The translations under genes and the position numbers were made by a program. The notes under the pieces were generated by a model. The model was given only the letters and a program-made list of their open reading frames with translations, was not told the origin of the DNA and ran no database searches. From assembly GCA_009746045.1 (NCBI GenBank), contig RPFO01000231.1:1-55000 (forward strand): 55,000 bases of DNA. Reading direction: 5' to 3'. This stretch comes from Mesostigma viride (lineage: Eukaryota > Streptophyta > Mesostigmatophyceae > Mesostigmatales > Mesostigmataceae). Position 1 is the stretch's first letter, and every line of letters begins with the position of its first letter. Below are positions 35,901-55,000 of the stretch, piece by piece.

Positions 35901-36320
35901 ACCAACCAATTGCACGGCACACATGTAATGCTTTAAGGAATCTGTCGGCACAGATAGCACGACGAAAGGAAAAGGACACTCTTCAGCACGACGAGGTACG
36001 ACACGCCGTTTCGTAACCGTTTCAACACGAATTTTCGTAACCGCCAACGCGTGACACTTTTCCTATCGTCACACTTTTTTTTCCGACAACTTTGGGCCCA
36101 GCGGGGATGGGCCAAGGCGCCGACGCCAAAGATTCCAGAGGACAGCATCTGACACTAGTCCAACCAAGCAGCACGGACCGCTACGGCTGTCTCAGGAGAT
36201 CCAAAAGGTTCGCGAGGACCGGGCTGCAGACCTAATTGCATTTTAGTATGGATTCTAAGCTAGCTCCCTTCCCTAGGGGTCTATTAACTCCCTAGGGGAG
36301 CTCCCTTCCCTAGGGGTCTA
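35901..36320. other. Unassigned region
   Basis: No gene is recognised. A duplicated segment around CTCCCTTCCCTAGGGGTCTA occurs at about 36264 and 36300. Confidence 0.35.
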
Positions 36321-36328
36321 TTAATTCA

Positions 36329-36783
36329 TTAATTAATTCCCCAGGGGTCCTGTCTAGCGTGCTTGCCGCGTGTTTGCAAACGCGGGCGCTGCCCCACGGG
36401 AGGGGGTTCGTTGTCCTCTATGACCTGGGCCCACTTCGCCTTGTCCATCATCTCTTTCCAAATCACGGAGTGGCCTAGGCCCCACATGTCCTCTACTAGC
36501 TGTAACTCTTTGAAGGTGCGGGCCTTGCGGCGTCGAGCATTGCGGGGCCCGGCCCACGTAAGGAGGTGCCGGCCAGGCTGAGCTGGGCCCAGTCCCGCGG
36601 GGGGACCACATGATGTGTCTACCTGGTTGGTGCGAGCTAAGTGCCCTACTAGCTGCAGGCGCCGCTGCTTATTGGTGCTTGTGATATATGGCATGCCGAG
36701 GTACAGGTCCTCATTGCGAACATGAGCAGCGCATCCTACAGGAAAAATGGATCGCAGCATGTTGGTGACCGCGCCGTCCAGCT
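36329..36783 (-). pseudogene. LINE ORF2 C-terminal fragment
   Basis: The minus-strand frame LDGAVTNMLRSIF, then NEDLYLGMPYITS, GHLARTNQVDTS, QPGRHLLTWAG and a KWAQVIEDNEPPPVGQR end corresponds to the last about 150 residues of LINE ORF2. It is truncated at 36783 by TAG. An AATT-rich tail lies at about 36322-36340. The sequence differs from the family at 11.7 kb, so it is a separate lineage. Confidence 0.8.
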
Positions 36784-37044
36784 AGCCGGATGCTATGGCC
36801 GCTTGTATGTACAACACTGATCGAAAAACACTAGCTATGGATATATAATCACGTATGAGAATGACAAGGAAAAATGCTTTGCATGTTCCGAATCCGGCCA
36901 TGTTCAAATTGCCGCAAACGCCTCGCTGAGGCCACTGAACATCAGAATTTTATTATATAGGAACAGGCTCAAGCTACCATGGTCCGGATTCTCCCAATTT
37001 CTGGCTTGCGCTGGTTGTCTTCTTGATATAGGAAGCATGGTACA

Positions 37045-37185
37045 AAAAGATCGATAATTAATTAATTAACTAAACTCGTGCTCCCGTTGGGGAGTCACAC
37101 ACACACACACACAAAAAAAAAAGATAATGCACTGTACAATTCATACGTGTACATTAATTAATTAACTAATTAATGTACAATATTC
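37045..37185. mobile_element. LINE tails and an AATT-centred inverted repeat
   Basis: An AATT tail precedes CTCGTGCTCCCGTTGGGGAG at about 37073-37095, then a (CA)n run. At 37148-37176 TGTACATTAATTA and TAATTAATGTACA form an inverted repeat around the AATT core. Confidence 0.5.
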
Positions 37186-37672
37186 TACTGAAGAAATCAA
37201 AGTGCTGAGTATCTCATTCCACAGGTATGGCATTACCGCATTAGGTACGGAACTAGGATCTCAAACGATAAATAAATACTGTGAAAGCATGTTGGTGCAA
37301 GGAAACAACACTCAGGACAGTCCAGGTAAGGCGGCGGGTTCCATCGCACCCGCGCACAACTCCCGAACACTTAAATTAAATGAGACACTAAGACAACCTA
37401 TAAAATGTTCGCTGGCCTATTTATTGACAACGGAGACACAAAATGCCATCGAGTTGTCTCAGTAGTCACACCACAAGCTCCAGCTAGATAGGAGATTGCT
37501 GCATCATCTCCTAACATATCAAGGTGACAACCAGTGCTGGCCAGAAATCAGGAGAACACTAACATATGCACACACTATTCCCTGATTCCCGGGCCGGCCC
37601 AACATTTAAGTGAGACAACTACTAGTTATAGTAGTATGCACACTAGGTCCCTAGTTCCCTAAATTATGCACA
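37186..37672. other. 3' flank of the glycosyltransferase-like gene
   Basis: No other gene is recognised. The CCGGGCCGGCC segment occurs at 37588 and again at 37680. Confidence 0.4.
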
Positions 37673-44120
<6,448 letters not shown>

Positions 44121-45330
44121 TGCGCGAGTGCTCGCACTTGCCAACTACGATCTCTGAACTTGTAGCGCAGTAAACTATGTGAAGACGTGGTTAGTTGTTG
44201 AAAAGACCCACCAGGGCGTGGCGCGTTGCATATTCTCGAGGAAGGCCGCAAGCCTGCGCGGGTCCTTTCGCGACTACACTCCCCTCGTCTTGTCATCAAA
44301 ATTCGTAACGACACAGCCGCTGCTAGATCTTGCCTTTCTGCAAACGGCACCCCCGCCATCCCCGCGGGTCCGTATGTATGCCTCGTCTCTCGCACGTGTC
44401 GTCGTTCTTGCAACCTCGGTCGCCACGCTCTAACGAGGCTCATTGGCGTGACTTCATTAGCAACTAGGTGTGAATTTATTATTTGTTCTGCTCGAAAATT
44501 TTGCTGCTGTCCCTTTCTGCTCTCTTGTCAAGAAGGAACAGAAGCAGCTCAGCGCATGACAGATCACACGTGCGCCATGGGCCCATGGACACGTGTCAAC
44601 ATATTATGCCGTTGTCTACTCACCATTAATTAAAATTACGGAACAATGGACACCTGGCAGCTTGATGACTGTTCCCTACCTCCCAACCACTGTGGTGTTC
44701 TGGGCTACACATTGGGTAACCAGCTGGTCGCTACGTGGTACCCCTTTACCTAACGATATTCCCATTGGTTAATAAATAATACCCATTTACCAGGAAATAT
44801 GCAACCGAGCCGGGTGTAAGATCGTTCACCTATCGTCACCGGCAGTGCGCTTGTAAGACGCAGATAATGAAGAGTGTCGCTGCACTATGACTACCTCCAG
44901 CAAGTGCCTCGTCCTTGCAAGGTCATAGCCGTATCATAATTAAAACCTGGGTGACAGTAGACGAAATTTCCAGACGATAGGCGCGCGCGCACGGGGACCG
45001 CTCAATGTCTGCTGAGTGCGGGCATGAGCGTAGTACAGCGATGTGAAAAACGTAAGTTCAGGAGTATGTGAACGCAGAGGTACAAAGCCAAGCTCATCCG
45101 TATCTAAACGCACGTCTCGACGTTTCGACGTTTGCGCCCGCCGTTTTCTCGGACTCTCTCAGCACTAGCTTGGACGTCGCCAACCCATGCGTGGCCAACA
45201 TGATCGCGGGTGAGGACGAGCAACATCTGCTCAAGACTTCTAACTTTTGGCTGTTGGTCTTCTGGAATTTCTGCATAATGGGATGCTACTGACATCAGTG
45301 TCCAGCGTGGACGGTTAAAATAGTTTAGTC
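44121..45330. promoter_or_regulatory. Divergent intergenic region
   Basis: About 1.2 kb separates two genes transcribed away from each other, so it should contain both promoters. I cannot point to core elements. Open frames inside (for example 45068-45292) resemble no known protein. Confidence 0.4.
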
Positions 45331-54156
<8,826 letters not shown>

Positions 54157-55000
54157 GTAAGTTACCTTCCGCCCTTACTCCCCAGACTAGTTCTGGATCT
54201 TATGCCACTATCCATGGCACTGTTACACACCATGCTACCCAACATCTCCTGAACGAGAAGTAGGTGTCATGTCATCTCTTAACAGGGCACCGTGCATTCA
54301 TGAAATCTCATAACGCCAAGGCTACTTTCAGGATATGCCTTGATTGCGAGTGGACATGATCAAGCACATCAGCTCAGCAGGATTGCATCGCCTAGTTCTG
54401 TTTAGAGGTTAACACCCGGCATGCTGCTTCTTGCTTTTGTAGCCCCTGTGCATGTCTCAACTCGGTTCTACTAACTGTGTACTAATCCCACTTGTAGTCG
54501 CCCGGCATGCTGCTTCTTGCCTTCGTAGGCCGAAAGTTTGCGCTAGCTCGGAAGAGAATACGCAGGCTTCCTCAGGGTTTGCACTCTGTCATGCATTCAA
54601 CCGATGCCCTCCAGTTTCACTCTGGCTTGCATGCCGAGTCATGCGATGCTTCCTCTTGGCATATCATGCCGATCCGTGATCATCAACATGTTGGTTTTCT
54701 TTCACACTACGATACCCAGCATGAGAGTTTCTGTCCCCCCCCCCCCCCCCCCCGCCCCCCCTAAACTAACACCCCCCCCTCCGCTACCCAACATATAATT
54801 CAGGACACCTCATTGGTCGACGTGTCTTTTTCGTCACGTGCGATTCTGGGTACATCAGTTACACGGCAAGTAGCTGAGTGCCTGCGGTCTCGCTAGTGGT
54901 AATCTGATTCACACAGTCACAGTCCACATGCACACACATGCACTCCCTCTGTCCCTCACATACACATACATGAACACACACACATACACACGCATGCACA
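54157..55000. other. LRR-gene intron 6 (no further exon recognised)
   Basis: It contains a duplicated CGGCATGCTGCTTCTTGC segment (about 54418 and 54504), poly-C runs at about 54736-54755 and a CA-rich stretch at the end. No additional LRR-encoding exon is visible before the window ends. Confidence 0.5.

Noticed and set aside
45068-45292. Small open frame upstream of the LRR gene
   Set aside because: No homology, no supporting signals, and open frames exist on the opposite strand too.

Overview
The window looks like nuclear DNA of a unicellular green alga (Chlorophyta, possibly Chlamydomonadales). I see intron-rich genes with canonical GT-AG introns, a selenocysteine-type thioredoxin reductase of the animal/Chlamydomonas class, a plant-style LRR N-terminal cap, short TTTAGGG-type telomere-like blocks, and many non-LTR retrotransposon (LINE) fragments. 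Assignment to a genus is not possible from the sequence alone.

Layout. 1-6.6 kb is a graveyard of transposons: LINE pieces, one interrupted by a 1.9 kb TTAA-flanked DNA transposon. 6.6-8.1 kb holds an intronless F-box/LRR gene. 9.5-13.4 kb is again LINE material, including an ORF1 without ORF2. 14.4-28.7 kb (minus) is a complete 14-exon thioredoxin reductase whose frame ends Gly-Cys-TGA-Gly-TAA, so TGA is almost certainly read as selenocysteine. 29.9-37.2 kb is a second transposon cluster with two 1.77 kb TGTC-ended elements, one nested inside a LINE. 37.7-44.1 kb (minus) is a three-exon type II membrane glycosyltransferase-like gene, carrying a second copy of the TTAA element in its intron. 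45.3 kb to beyond 54.2 kb (plus) is a secreted or surface LRR protein gene with one LRR per 69-nt exon, divergent from the glycosyltransferase.

The most unusual signal is shared by all three intron-containing genes. Their large introns hold decayed copies of the neighbouring exon edges, that is, the last bases of an exon plus its 5' splice site, or a 3' splice site plus the first bases of the exon. In the reductase I find such copies for most internal exons; for one exon the acceptor copy has become a ten-copy 49-nt minisatellite, and for exon 1 the copy is inverted. The introns are otherwise built of minisatellites and microsatellites. This suggests that introns here grow by duplications that span splice junctions.

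The LINE copies share a palindromic 3' hairpin followed by an (AATT)n tail, and one insertion is nothing but that tail flanked by a 20-bp target duplication. The host genes do not form an operon or a common pathway: redox metabolism, protein ubiquitination, glycosylation and surface recognition are simply neighbours.
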